Shown: piece by piece, positions 33,946 through 42,548 of the stretch
How positions within the stretch are numbered: the stretch's first letter is position 1
Layout of the letters: every line of letters begins with the position of its first letter
DNA from: Prosthecobacter debontii
GTDB taxonomy: Bacteria; Verrucomicrobiota; Verrucomicrobiia; Verrucomicrobiales; Akkermansiaceae
Direction: 5' to 3'
Assembly (NCBI GenBank): GCA_945869855.1
Contig: CAMBQC010000002.1
Coordinates: forward strand, 1-51,059
Length of the DNA stretch: 51,059 nucleotides
Translations under genes and position numbers: made by a program
Notes under the pieces: generated by a model
Databases searched by the model: none
The model's input: the letters and a program-made list of their open reading frames with translations, nothing else
Told to the model about the DNA's origin: nothing

Positions 33946-36120
33946 TCACTTCACTCCGATCAGTTTGAGTTTCGCAGCCAGTGCTTCTGCCCAGATCTCG
34001 TAGGCAGCAGGAGATAGGTGGAGTTGGTCGGGAAACAGCTCCGTGTTGAGAGTGCCGGAGGTGTCCATGAATTCAGTATTGATGTCGAGGAGGTGGACGC
34101 GCTTGTTATCGACAAGGGCTTTCAGCTGTTCGTTGATCTCGTCGTTAATTTTGCGCAGCGGGTTTCCGGCATTCTCTGCGCGGGGAAAAACGGACATGAG
34201 AACGATCCGGGTGTCCGGCCATTTCCATGCTAGGTCATCGAGGGTGTGGCGGATGGCGGCGACGGTTTCGGTAGCCGGGCGCTTGCTTTGGCCGGTGTTG
34301 TTGGTGCCGATGAGGATGACGGCAGCCTTTGGGTTGAGGCGCTGGATGTTGCCGTTCTGCAAGCGCCAGATGAGGTGCTCGGTTCGGTCGCCGGAATAGC
34401 CCCAGTTGACCGCGCCTAGGGGGGCGAAGTATTTGTCCCATGCCGGCTTACCCTCGTCTTCCCATGCCTGGGTGATGGAATCGCCGAGGAAGACTACCTT
34501 GGCCTCCCTGGAGTTGCGTATTTCGGAATCCTTCACGAGCCAGCGTTCCTTCCACCAATCTTCCTTGTTACGGTGCATGGGGAAGATGGAGTCGCTTGCT
34601 GCGTATTGGGCTTTGAGATTCGTGTAGAGGATTTTCATTCTCCCGAGGACGGCGCTGTAGGCGGGATCTGCGGATACGTTGTTCATTTCCTGCGGGTCTT
34701 TGTTGAGGTCGAAGAGCATCCACTCGTCGGTGTCAGGAAAGCGCATGAGCTTGTAGCGGGAATTGCGGACGCCATCGTGGCGGGCCACGCGGTGAGTGTT
34801 CTCGCCGGAATACTGGTAAAAGACGGCGTCGCGCCAGCCTTCCGGGGTTCTGCCCTCGCCCTTAAGAATGGATAGAATACTCTTGCCCTGCATATCGGCA
34901 GGGATGGGCGCGCCGGCCATTTCGAGGAAAGTGGGAGCGTAATCGATATTTTGGATCATCGCGTCGGGTTCGATGCCCGGCTTGACGACGCCTGGCCAGC
35001 GGATCACGAAAGGCATTTTGAACGATTCCTCGAACATCCAGCGCTTGTCATACCAGCCGTGCTCGCCAAGGTAAAAGCCCTGATCCGAAGAGTAGATGAC
35101 AACGGTATTTTCTGCGAGACCTGATTCCTCGAGATACTCGAGGGTGCGACCGATGTTCTCGTCCACGGCACGAACGGTGCGGAGGTAGTTCTTTACGTAG
35201 CGTTGGTATTTCCAAAGGGTGAGATCGTCATCGCTCATGGTTGGTAGCGCGGCATTGAGTTTTTCGTTTTCCGGGCCGTAAGCTGCGTCAAACTCGGCCT
35301 TCTGTGCGGCGTTCATACGATTGTATTCCCCGAAGGCCAGTTCGCCCCCGAAGCGGGGGTCCGTGGGTTTGCCATGCATCAGCATGTCATTTCCCCACTC
35401 GAAGTCTTTCGCGATGCTCATCCGCTGCTTTTTCAGGGACTCGATGCGTTGCGAGTAGTCGTCGAAAAGGGTCGGTGGCTGCGGCATCTCAATGCCATCG
35501 AAGAGCTTGTAGTGGCGCGGCGCGGGAACCCAATTCCGGTGCGGTGCTTTTTGTTGAGTCATGAGAACGAAGGGCTTTGACTTATCCTTGCGATTTTTGA
35601 GCCAATCGAGGGTCTTGTCGGTGACAATGTCGGTGACGTAGCCCTCGAAGCGTTTCATAGAGCCGTCCATCTGAATAAAATCGGGATTCACGTAGTTACC
35701 TTGGCTGGGGAGGATTTCCCAGTGGTCGAAGCCGGTGGGCTGGGAAACAAGGTGCCATTTTCCGATGAGTGCGGTCTCGTATCCGACTTTTTGGAGGAGC
35801 TTGGGAAAGGTCTGCTGGCCGCCGTCGAAGCGTCCGGAATCGTTGTCCATGTAGCCGTTGAGGTGGCTGTGCTTGCCAGTGAGGATGGAGGCGCGGGAGG
35901 GACCGCAGATCGAGTTTCCACAGAAGGAATTTCGGAAAAGCATGCCCTCCTTGGCTAGGCGGTCGATGTTTGGGGTCGGCGCGATTTTTTGGAAACGCCC
36001 GCCATAGGCTGAGATGGCCTGCAGGGCGTGATCATCGGTGAAGATGAAAAGGATGTTCGGTCGCTCGGCGGAGAAGGCCGTGAGGGTGAGGGCAAAAATA
36101 ACGGTTGCGAGGTTTTTCAT
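33946..36120 (-). CDS. Sulfatase fused to SGNH/GDSL hydrolase
   Basis: A 724-residue secreted protein with a signal peptide (LATVIFALTLTAFSA). Residues 20 to about 515 are a type I sulfatase: PNILFIFTDDH binds calcium, and the formylglycine site is Cys72 in SICGPSRASILTGKH. The active-site histidine and lysine regions are also present. Residues from about 536 are an SGNH/GDSL hydrolase: block I FLGDSIT (near 546), GYSGDRTEHLIWRL, block III GTNN, and the catalytic Asp/His in DQLHLSP. One chain could thus remove sulfate and ester groups from the same polysaccharide. It is divergent from a SufR-like regulator. Confidence 0.92.
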   Translation of the reverse strand: MKNLATVIFALTLTAFSAERPNILFIFTDDHALQAISAYGGRFQKIAPTPNIDRLAKEGMLFRNSFCGNSICGPSRASILTGKHSHLNGYMDNDSGRFDGGQQTFPKLLQKVGYETALIGKWHLVSQPTGFDHWEILPSQGNYVNPDFIQMDGSMKRFEGYVTDIVTDKTLDWLKNRKDKSKPFVLMTQQKAPHRNWVPAPRHYKLFDGIEMPQPPTLFDDYSQRIESLKKQRMSIAKDFEWGNDMLMHGKPTDPRFGGELAFGEYNRMNAAQKAEFDAAYGPENEKLNAALPTMSDDDLTLWKYQRYVKNYLRTVRAVDENIGRTLEYLEESGLAENTVVIYSSDQGFYLGEHGWYDKRWMFEESFKMPFVIRWPGVVKPGIEPDAMIQNIDYAPTFLEMAGAPIPADMQGKSILSILKGEGRTPEGWRDAVFYQYSGENTHRVARHDGVRNSRYKLMRFPDTDEWMLFDLNKDPQEMNNVSADPAYSAVLGRMKILYTNLKAQYAASDSIFPMHRNKEDWWKERWLVKDSEIRNSREAKVVFLGDSITQAWEDEGKPAWDKYFAPLGAVNWGYSGDRTEHLIWRLQNGNIQRLNPKAAVILIGTNNTGQSKRPATETVAAIRHTLDDLAWKWPDTRIVLMSVFPRAENAGNPLRKINDEINEQLKALVDNKRVHLLDINTEFMDTSGTLNTELFPDQLHLSPAAYEIWAEALAAKLKLIGVK

Positions 36121-36204
36121 GTGAGAAAGATAACCCGTCCGATGTGCCCTCTCGACAAGAAAAAACCTCCAGCTAGGGTAGGGGACTTGCCGCTAAACTA
36201 ACCC

Positions 36205-36861
36205 ATGTTTCACCCTGCTTTCCATAATCTGCTCAAGCCGCAATGGCTCGATACGCTTGCTGAGCTGAAGGTATCCGGGGGGCTGGCGGTGAGTGAGCTA
36301 GCGCGTCGGCTGGACTCCAGCTACATGACGGTGAAGCAGCATTGCGAGGATCTCACCAAGCTCGGCTACCTGAGTCGATCGCGCATCCCCCGTACGGAAA
36401 TCGGTAGGCCGGAAATTTTCTATCGGCTTTCGGAAAAGGCAGAGGGCATTTTTCCTAGTATCCCAGAAAGTTTCACTCTGGATATCCTCGAACAGATCCA
36501 ACGTGCCTTCGGCGAGACCGCCCCTGATCGTTTGCTTTTTCAACATTTTAAGGAGCGAGAGGAGGAGTGGAAAACCAAGCTCAGCAAGGGCACGACCCTA
36601 CTCTACAAGGCACAGCTATTTGCTAAGATTCGCACGCAGGAAGGGCTTTTTATCAGCTGTCTGCATGATCCTGAGACGCGTGTCATCACTCTCCGCGAGT
36701 TTCACCATCCGTTGGCTCGAGTGTATGCAAAGCATCCTCGTGCGATCGAAATGGAGCGCCGCGCGATCGAGGGGGCCTTTGGCGTGAAAGTCTCCCGCAA
36801 GCCCGCTGCTGGTGCGGAAGGAGCGCCAGCGCATATCGACTTTTTGATCGATGTGCGGTAG
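36205..36861 (+). CDS. Winged-helix regulator, SufR-like without Fe-S cysteines
   Basis: A 218-residue predicted transcription factor. The N-terminal winged helix contains AELKVSGGLAVSELARRLDS and YMTVKQHCEDLTKLGYLSR, followed by a wing (RSRIPRTEIGRPEIFYRLSEK). The C-terminal domain resembles the SufR/DeoR-like sensor, with LREFHHPLARVYAKHPRAIE, but the cysteines that hold the Fe-S cluster in SufR are absent (His and Ala in their places). It would therefore sense something else. Only 84 bp separates it from the divergent sulfatase gene, a likely target. Confidence 0.75.
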   Translation: MFHPAFHNLLKPQWLDTLAELKVSGGLAVSELARRLDSSYMTVKQHCEDLTKLGYLSRSRIPRTEIGRPEIFYRLSEKAEGIFPSIPESFTLDILEQIQRAFGETAPDRLLFQHFKEREEEWKTKLSKGTTLLYKAQLFAKIRTQEGLFISCLHDPETRVITLREFHHPLARVYAKHPRAIEMERRAIEGAFGVKVSRKPAAGAEGAPAHIDFLIDVR

Positions 36862-36940
36862 GGAGAATTTTCACAAAAGGATTTTGAATCAGAACCGCCT
36901 AAACTTTGTCAAAGACCCCAGCCACCAGATCGGCACACTT

Positions 36941-39274
36941 ATGAAAATCCACATATTTCCGTTATTCGTCGCGACTTCATCGCTCTTCCTCATTTCCTGC
37001 GACAAGCCCATCAACGAAGAGGGCTCGAAGCTTAGCCAGCTTGAAAAGAAAGCGGCGGAGGCAGAGGAGCGGCAGCGGCAGCTTGAGACGGAGCTCGCTG
37101 AGCAGAAACTTCTCACAGAGAGAGATGCAATCGAGCGGGAGCGGACGCTGATCGAGCAGGATCGCATGGCGATGGAGGAGGCGAGGAACGCGGATAAGGC
37201 TGCGCTGGATGCGGATCTGGAGAAGCGGAGCGCGGAGCTCGCGGAGCGGGAACGCAGGATGTCCGAAGCGCAGGGATCTCTCGATCAGAAGGAGCGGCAA
37301 CTGACGGGCCTTGAGGGAAAGCTCAGCCAGCGCGAGTTGGACTTGGCCGGACGGCAGCCGCTCAAGGCGCTGCCCGTTACCCAGAAGGATTTCGTCAGCG
37401 GGCCGACGGGAGATTTCCGGAATTTCTATGAGCCTCTGGGAGCTTATGGATCGTGGTTTAAAACTAGGAATTACGGCTATGTGTATCAGCCCACCGTCGT
37501 GCGGGATTTTTCATGGAGGCCATACACACGCGGGCGCTGGGCGTTCACGAATCAGGGCTGGACTTGGGTTTCCAGTGAGCCTTTCGGCTGGGCCTGCTAT
37601 CACTACGGGCGTTGGGCGCAGTTGCGCGGTGTTGGCTGGGTGTGGGTGCCCGGCAGTGAGTGGGCTCCGGCCTGGGTGACATGGCGTGAAAGCCGCGGAC
37701 ACATTGGCTGGGCGCCTTTGCCGCCCGAAACGCTCGCATGGCGCGGCCGCGCGTGGGATTCCTCGGTAGAGGTAAGCTTCGGGATCAGTAGCTCGAATTT
37801 CTCCTTCGTAAGCTACCGGAATTTTGGAAACAACATCCAACCCTACTGCCTGCCTCCCGCGCAGACTACGGTGATTTACAGCAACACCACGAACATCACC
37901 TATTACCAAGTCACTGGCAACCGGGTCTTCGTCGGTGGTCCGGGATATCGCAATGTATGTGATCGGATCGGTAGGCCGTTTCCCATCCATCATCTCCGCA
38001 CCGACCTGAACCCGGACTTCGGACGCGGTGGCCGCCAGCTTGGCTCGCATTTCCGTGGCAACGATCTGCAGGTCATAGCGCCGCGCATGGATGCAAGCTG
38101 GAACCAGGCCTTGCGTCCTGCCAACGTCAATCGGGATCTCGGTGATGTCACCATCGATAGGCCGAACGAACTTCCTGCGGAGGTGCGCGATGAATTTCGT
38201 GACCGTCGCGCCGAGGAAATCCGCCAAGCAGAGCAGGTTGTTGTGGATGCGGGGGGGCGAGAAAACTTCGAGAGAGAGCGGATAGATCAGATCGAACAGA
38301 GCCGTGGGGAGGCAGTGGAAGCGGAGAAAGCAGCGGAAGTTGAGCGCAACCCTATGCCTGAGCCGCAGCCGGAGACGATCCTAGGCACGATTCCCGAGTT
38401 GCCGCTGGAGCAGCCCGTGGCGGAAATTCCGGACAGGCCTACCGACCGCCCCGATCGTCCGGGTCACCCCGGAAGACCTGATGGTAGAGATCCGATCCCG
38501 ACCCTTCCCGAACCGCCCACCATTCCGGGTGATAACCAAGGTTCCGTAGCGGAGATTCCCACTTTGCCAGCTCCGATAACTGACCCAGAGCGTCCTGAGC
38601 GTCCCGGCATACCTGAGCGTCCTGAACGTCCTGATCCTACACTACCTCCTGGTGTTGATAAGCCTGTCGTAGAGCCGCCCGCGATCGAACCGCCCGCCCA
38701 GCCACCGTCCGTTCCCGTGCCACCTGTTGAACCAGAAATACCAGAACGCCCGGTGCAACCGGAAATTCCAGTCACCCCCGAGCCTCCAGTGCCGGAGCAG
38801 CCCTTACAGCCTGTTGCACCAGAATTGCCAGAACGTCCGGTGCAGCCTGAAGTCCCGGTAGCCCCGGAGCCTCCCGCGCCGGATCAGCCCCAACAACCTG
38901 AGCCAGCACGCCCAGTGATACCGGAGCGTGATCAGGCTGAAGAAGCGCGTCGCCAGCAACAGGAGCAGCAGGAACGTGCCCGCCAGCAACAGGAGGAAAT
39001 CCGCCAGCAACAGGAGCAGCAGGAACGTGCCCGCCAGCAGCAGGAGGAAATGCGCCAGCAACAGGAGCAGCAGGAACGTGCCCGCCAGCAACAGGAGGAA
39101 ATGCGCCAGCAGCAGGAGCAGCAGGAACGTGCCCGCCAGCAGCAGGAGGAAATGCGCCAGCAACATGAGCAGCAGGAACGTGCCCGCCAGCAGCAGGAGG
39201 AAATGCGCCGCCAACAACAGGAAGAACAAATGCGACGTCAGCAAGAGGAACAGCAACGACAGCAACAGCAGTGA
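36941..39274 (+). CDS. DUF6600-type lipoprotein with coiled coil and Gln-rich tandem repeats
   Basis: A 777-residue predicted lipoprotein. The lipobox is LISC (Cys about residue 20). A Glu/Arg-rich coiled coil (about 30-140) is followed by a Trp/Tyr-rich DUF6600-like domain (about 160-300) with GAYGSWFKTRNYGYVYQP, repeated W-x(5-9)-W motifs and GWAPLPPE. A Pro/Glu-rich region (about 485-665) comes next. The C-terminus has five 17-residue repeats of the form RQQQEQQERARQQQEEM, then a Gln-rich tail. I chose ATG 36941 because it gives a complete lipoprotein signal. Its role is unknown; the architecture suggests a long envelope spacer or wall-binding protein. Confidence 0.8.
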   Translation: MKIHIFPLFVATSSLFLISCDKPINEEGSKLSQLEKKAAEAEERQRQLETELAEQKLLTERDAIERERTLIEQDRMAMEEARNADKAALDADLEKRSAELAERERRMSEAQGSLDQKERQLTGLEGKLSQRELDLAGRQPLKALPVTQKDFVSGPTGDFRNFYEPLGAYGSWFKTRNYGYVYQPTVVRDFSWRPYTRGRWAFTNQGWTWVSSEPFGWACYHYGRWAQLRGVGWVWVPGSEWAPAWVTWRESRGHIGWAPLPPETLAWRGRAWDSSVEVSFGISSSNFSFVSYRNFGNNIQPYCLPPAQTTVIYSNTTNITYYQVTGNRVFVGGPGYRNVCDRIGRPFPIHHLRTDLNPDFGRGGRQLGSHFRGNDLQVIAPRMDASWNQALRPANVNRDLGDVTIDRPNELPAEVRDEFRDRRAEEIRQAEQVVVDAGGRENFERERIDQIEQSRGEAVEAEKAAEVERNPMPEPQPETILGTIPELPLEQPVAEIPDRPTDRPDRPGHPGRPDGRDPIPTLPEPPTIPGDNQGSVAEIPTLPAPITDPERPERPGIPERPERPDPTLPPGVDKPVVEPPAIEPPAQPPSVPVPPVEPEIPERPVQPEIPVTPEPPVPEQPLQPVAPELPERPVQPEVPVAPEPPAPDQPQQPEPARPVIPERDQAEEARRQQQEQQERARQQQEEIRQQQEQQERARQQQEEMRQQQEQQERARQQQEEMRQQQEQQERARQQQEEMRQQHEQQERARQQQEEMRRQQQEEQMRRQQEEQQRQQQQ
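38951..39205 (+). repeat. Five 51-bp tandem repeats inside lipoprotein gene
   Basis: Units start at 38951, 39002, 39053, 39104 and 39155. Each encodes 17 residues beginning RQQQ or RQQH. The units differ mainly in CAA/CAG use, one Ile/Met change and one Gln/His change, so they are recent duplications and may vary in number between strains. Confidence 0.92.
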
Positions 39275-39374
39275 TTTTCGTAGTCGCCTCTTTCCGCTAG
39301 CAGCTTAGATGTTACTTGAAAGTTTGCCCAAGGAGGGGATTGCCACGCTTGATGCCTTTACGAAAAGATGATGG

Positions 39375-40517
39375 TCAATTCACCAAGTCTGGGTATTTTT
39401 CGCGAAGGCGCATCCAGTAGGAACTCCAATATCCGTCGTAGTAATCTTGGGCGGCGTTGTCGATGAAATCGGATTTTGCCACGGCCGGAGCTACATCGGG
39501 GTCGTATCCCGCGAGGTGATCCTTGCCCGCCCGCAGCCGCGGGGAAACGAAGCGCCATTCCGTCTCGCCGAGGATCTCCGCACAAAGCTCCGCGAGTCCG
39601 GGGTCGTATCCCTTGAGCTGGGCGCGGGTATGGATGTGGTTGTGGTCGTGATCCATCGTCCGGTTCGTGTCGAACCACGCCTGCACGCCCTCGGCGAAAT
39701 ACTCCGCCTTGTTCTTGATTGCGTAACATTCTTTCGGGCCGCCGAACATGATCAGGACCTCGTCTTTTCCCGTGACCATCGCGTCGGCTTTCACTGCTTG
39801 GCCGTTCACGAGGATATCGCCGCCATCCAGGCAGCTCCGCAGCAGGGCGGGAGATTCCTTCGGGAATGACTTCACCAGTGCGTCGAGCAGGTTTACGGGA
39901 TCATCGCCCTTGACGCGGCGGAAGCGCTGGGCGGCGCGGCCGTCGTTCCAGATTCCCTTGGCTTTCGCGGCCTCGTAGGTTGCCGTGAGGCGTTTTTCCA
40001 GCGCCTCATCGAATCCCGCGAACTGGATCACATGCCCGAACTCATGGATCAGGATGCTTTCGATCTGCATCCCGCCTTCGTACTCCATGACGTCCTCTTC
40101 GGCGAAAAAAACCACGCGCCGTTCATCGATCTTGGTGAGAAATCCGCGCTGACGCCAGTTGTAGAAGGCCAGTTCCTGTCCTGTCTTGTCGCTCTTGAAT
40201 TGGGGGATGTCGGAGGTCAGTTCGTCGTGGGCGACGAGGATGCAGAGCACCTTGTCCTCGCGGATGCGTTGCGCGACCTCCGGTTTCAAGGTGCCCATGA
40301 CCCTGTCGAAAAGGTAAGCCGCCTCTTGGTGAGCCACATTCGCAACGCGCTCCGAAGTGGCGATCAGGATGCCCTGCGTCACGGTTCCTTTACTGAAAAA
40401 GGCGGGGTCGAGCTTGTATTCGGCGGCCAGTTCCCGGTTGATGGCTTTGACCTCATAGGCGGAAGCGGAAGCGGCGAGTGAGGCGCAGAGCGCCACATGG
40501 AAAAGTGATTTTAGCAT
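39375..40517 (-). CDS. Secreted zinc metallopeptidase-like protein 1
   Basis: A 380-residue secreted protein. The signal peptide is LKSLFHVALCASLAASASA. The zinc motif is HEFGH in ESILIHEFGHVIQFAG (about residues 155-170), and EYFAEGVQAWFDTN some 130 residues later probably supplies the third ligand Glu, as in gluzincins. Substrate and role are unknown. ATG 40517 was chosen over 40541 to give a clean signal peptide. The gene at 41744-42466 shares the HExxH plus EYFAEG layout and appears paralogous. Confidence 0.78.
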   Translation of the reverse strand: MLKSLFHVALCASLAASASAYEVKAINRELAAEYKLDPAFFSKGTVTQGILIATSERVANVAHQEAAYLFDRVMGTLKPEVAQRIREDKVLCILVAHDELTSDIPQFKSDKTGQELAFYNWRQRGFLTKIDERRVVFFAEEDVMEYEGGMQIESILIHEFGHVIQFAGFDEALEKRLTATYEAAKAKGIWNDGRAAQRFRRVKGDDPVNLLDALVKSFPKESPALLRSCLDGGDILVNGQAVKADAMVTGKDEVLIMFGGPKECYAIKNKAEYFAEGVQAWFDTNRTMDHDHNHIHTRAQLKGYDPGLAELCAEILGETEWRFVSPRLRAGKDHLAGYDPDVAPAVAKSDFIDNAAQDYYDGYWSSYWMRLREKYPDLVN

Positions 40518-40559
40518 GTCGGTAGGCGGATACGTTGGCAAAACCGGTCTGCTATCGGA

Positions 40560-41153
40560 TTATCCTGCGATCACGCCGTCCATGCGGATGTCGTGGCTTT
40601 CCATGGCCACCTCGTCCACCAGTTGATATCCGAAGCAAATCCCGAGGCGGATGGCTCCCTTCCTGGCCTCGGCGAGCGCCTTGTCGTAATATCCTTTCCC
40701 GCGCCCGATCCTGCCGCCGCGCGTATCAAAGCCGAGTCCCGGGCACAGAAAGAGGTCGATCTCGTCGGTGAAAACGAGAGGCAAGCGTTTGCTTGGTTCA
40801 AGGATTCCGTAGGCTCCGCGCTGCAGATCCTTGTTCAGATTCCTGACATGGTGGAAAGTGAGGCGGTCTCCCGTCACTTTGGGGAATACCCAGACCCTCT
40901 TCGCATCGCCCACCAGCGCGAGTAGATCCACCTCGCCGGGCATGGGTGCGAAGAGCGCCACCACACGGATCTGCGGATGATCTTCCAGGTATTCCACCAC
41001 TTGCCTCACCACAGCGGCCGAATCCCCTGATCTCCCCTCGATCCTTTGCCTCAGCTTCTCGCGCAGCGCCTCTTTCCTGAACGGAATGTTCATTTCGCCC
41101 GCAAGGTGGGTCGCGAGAAGATCATCGGGATTTGTCCCTTGCCAGTCGGTCAT
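40560..41153 (-). CDS. 5-formyltetrahydrofolate cyclo-ligase
   Basis: A 197-residue enzyme that converts 5-formyl-THF to 5,10-methenyl-THF using ATP. Hallmarks are ALFAPMPGEVDL and the C-terminal GLGFDTRGGRIGRGKGYYD that binds ATP. It resembles YgfA/Fau. The start could also be ATG 41093 (NIPFRKEALREKLRQ), which fits the family N-terminus well. Upstream it is divergent from the secreted helical protein gene starting near 41175. Confidence 0.9.
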   Translation of the reverse strand: MTDWQGTNPDDLLATHLAGEMNIPFRKEALREKLRQRIEGRSGDSAAVVRQVVEYLEDHPQIRVVALFAPMPGEVDLLALVGDAKRVWVFPKVTGDRLTFHHVRNLNKDLQRGAYGILEPSKRLPLVFTDEIDLFLCPGLGFDTRGGRIGRGKGYYDKALAEARKGAIRLGICFGYQLVDEVAMESHDIRMDGVIAG

Positions 41154-41174
41154 CTTTTCCCGTCTTCTAGTCGC

Positions 41175-41747
41175 GTGTTGAAATTTTTGCAATTACCGAT
41201 GTTCGCGCAGCTTGCGCTAGCCCCGCTGTGCATGGCGGTAGAGCCAAAATTCGCGTGGGAGCCGCTGCAGATTAATTCCAGCGCGTTCACCCGTGATCTG
41301 GTAATGCTTGATGCCGAGCGTGACGAGTATGCGACGAATATCGCCGCCTATGCCGCCAACACGATCGTTACGGACGGTGCGTCGATGGCCTCGGTGAAAC
41401 AGGGACGGCGCATCCTAGCTCTCGCCCTTCATCTTTCCCCCCGTAACAAACAAGCGATTGTCATTCAGTTCCAGCTGGCGAAAGGTATCGTTCCGGAAAA
41501 GGTGAACAGCGAATACAGCCCCCAAGTTCTCGCCCGCCTGCTGCTGACGCGTGGACAAATCCTACTACAGCAGGTGGAGGGGGAAAACCGCATGCTTGCC
41601 CGATACCTCATTCAGCTCGCTGCCGAGATCGATCCGCGCAACGAGGACGCCGTTTACGCCAGCGAAATGATCCGTATCGATATGGGTGCGCCCGATTGGA
41701 CCTTACTCACCGATCCAGGGAAGGGGAAGGAAGACGAGCTGCCTTAG
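41175..41747 (+). CDS. Secreted helical protein of unknown function
   Basis: A protein of about 190 residues with a short signal peptide (LKFLQLPMFAQLALAPLCMA), then paired helices resembling TPR units (VKQGRRILALALHLSPRNKQ and YLIQLAAEIDPRNEDAVYAS). I do not recognise the family. The start is uncertain: GTG 41175, TTG 41178 or ATG 41199; the first two give a more complete signal peptide. Its stop overlaps by 3 bp the stop of the convergent metallopeptidase gene. Confidence 0.65.
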   Translation: MLKFLQLPMFAQLALAPLCMAVEPKFAWEPLQINSSAFTRDLVMLDAERDEYATNIAAYAANTIVTDGASMASVKQGRRILALALHLSPRNKQAIVIQFQLAKGIVPEKVNSEYSPQVLARLLLTRGQILLQQVEGENRMLARYLIQLAAEIDPRNEDAVYASEMIRIDMGAPDWTLLTDPGKGKEDELP

Positions 41748-42466
41748 CTTCTCGGCTCGCCCCATACTTCGACGAGCAGGTCGTGCAATACCGGATCGTG
41801 CAGCTTCAGCTCCGCACGCACGAAGGGATAGAAATCATTGCGGTTGAAAAAAGCCTCCGTGCCCTCGGCGAAGTATTCCTTGTGATTTGTCAGTGCGTAG
41901 TGGCTCACGGTCGCGCCGTTGTAGAGCATTACCTTTTCATAGGAACCTGAAGCCTTGGCTTTCTCGTAAGCGGCGATGATGCGCGGCTCGTCGAAACTGA
42001 GCACTTGGTCGTGGTAGGCGTGCGCCAACTCATGGAGCACGACCATCGGGTGCTTGGCGAGTTGGGCAGAGGAAATCAAGTTTCGTGCCACCGGAACGTG
42101 GTATTTTTTTGCAAGCCTCGGATCATGACCGTTGTCACGCAGCCACTGCTCGCTGGGGTGGTATTGCATGGACTCGAGGGTCGGGTGATCGCGCTCCACC
42201 CAGATCTCCAGTTTTCTTAGTTTCTCTACACGGTCGGCGGGAACCATCGCGGAGATGATTCGTAGATGCGCCTCCAGCATCGCTAGCGAGCGGGCGTCCT
42301 CTGAGCCGAGCGCGGAATCCAACATCGTGGGCTCGATGTGAACTGTCCACCCCTCGATCTTTTTCTTCACTGGATCGAAGCGCGGCTTTGTGGTCTCCGC
42401 AGCAAAGGCGACAACGACCAGTGCGGAGACGATGGCGACAGTCTTGGGAATGTTCATGGATGTCAT
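41744..42466 (-). CDS. Secreted zinc metallopeptidase-like protein 2
   Basis: A 240-residue protein with a signal peptide (IPKTVAIVSALVVVAFAAE). HELAHAYH forms the zinc-binding HExxH motif and NHKEYFAEGTEAFFNRNDF probably supplies the third ligand Glu. The distance and phrasing match the larger protein at 39375-40517, so the two look like paralogs. An alternative start is ATG 42457; the longer frame to 42661 overlaps the divergent methyltransferase gene and was rejected. Confidence 0.78.
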   Translation of the reverse strand: MTSMNIPKTVAIVSALVVVAFAAETTKPRFDPVKKKIEGWTVHIEPTMLDSALGSEDARSLAMLEAHLRIISAMVPADRVEKLRKLEIWVERDHPTLESMQYHPSEQWLRDNGHDPRLAKKYHVPVARNLISSAQLAKHPMVVLHELAHAYHDQVLSFDEPRIIAAYEKAKASGSYEKVMLYNGATVSHYALTNHKEYFAEGTEAFFNRNDFYPFVRAELKLHDPVLHDLLVEVWGEPRS

Positions 42467-42548
42467 GTGAGGTGAAACCAGCGAATACGCCATCATTCTT
42501 TGGGAAATTTCATCGCCATGAGGCGGGTTGTCCACGATAGCATCCGGT

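Noticed and set aside
38951-39205. CRISPR-like regular repeats
   Set aside because: The units are directly adjacent without spacers and encode an in-frame protein repeat.
38804-39265. Long leucine-rich minus-strand frame
   Set aside because: It is the antisense shadow of the Gln/Glu-rich repeats in the lipoprotein gene.
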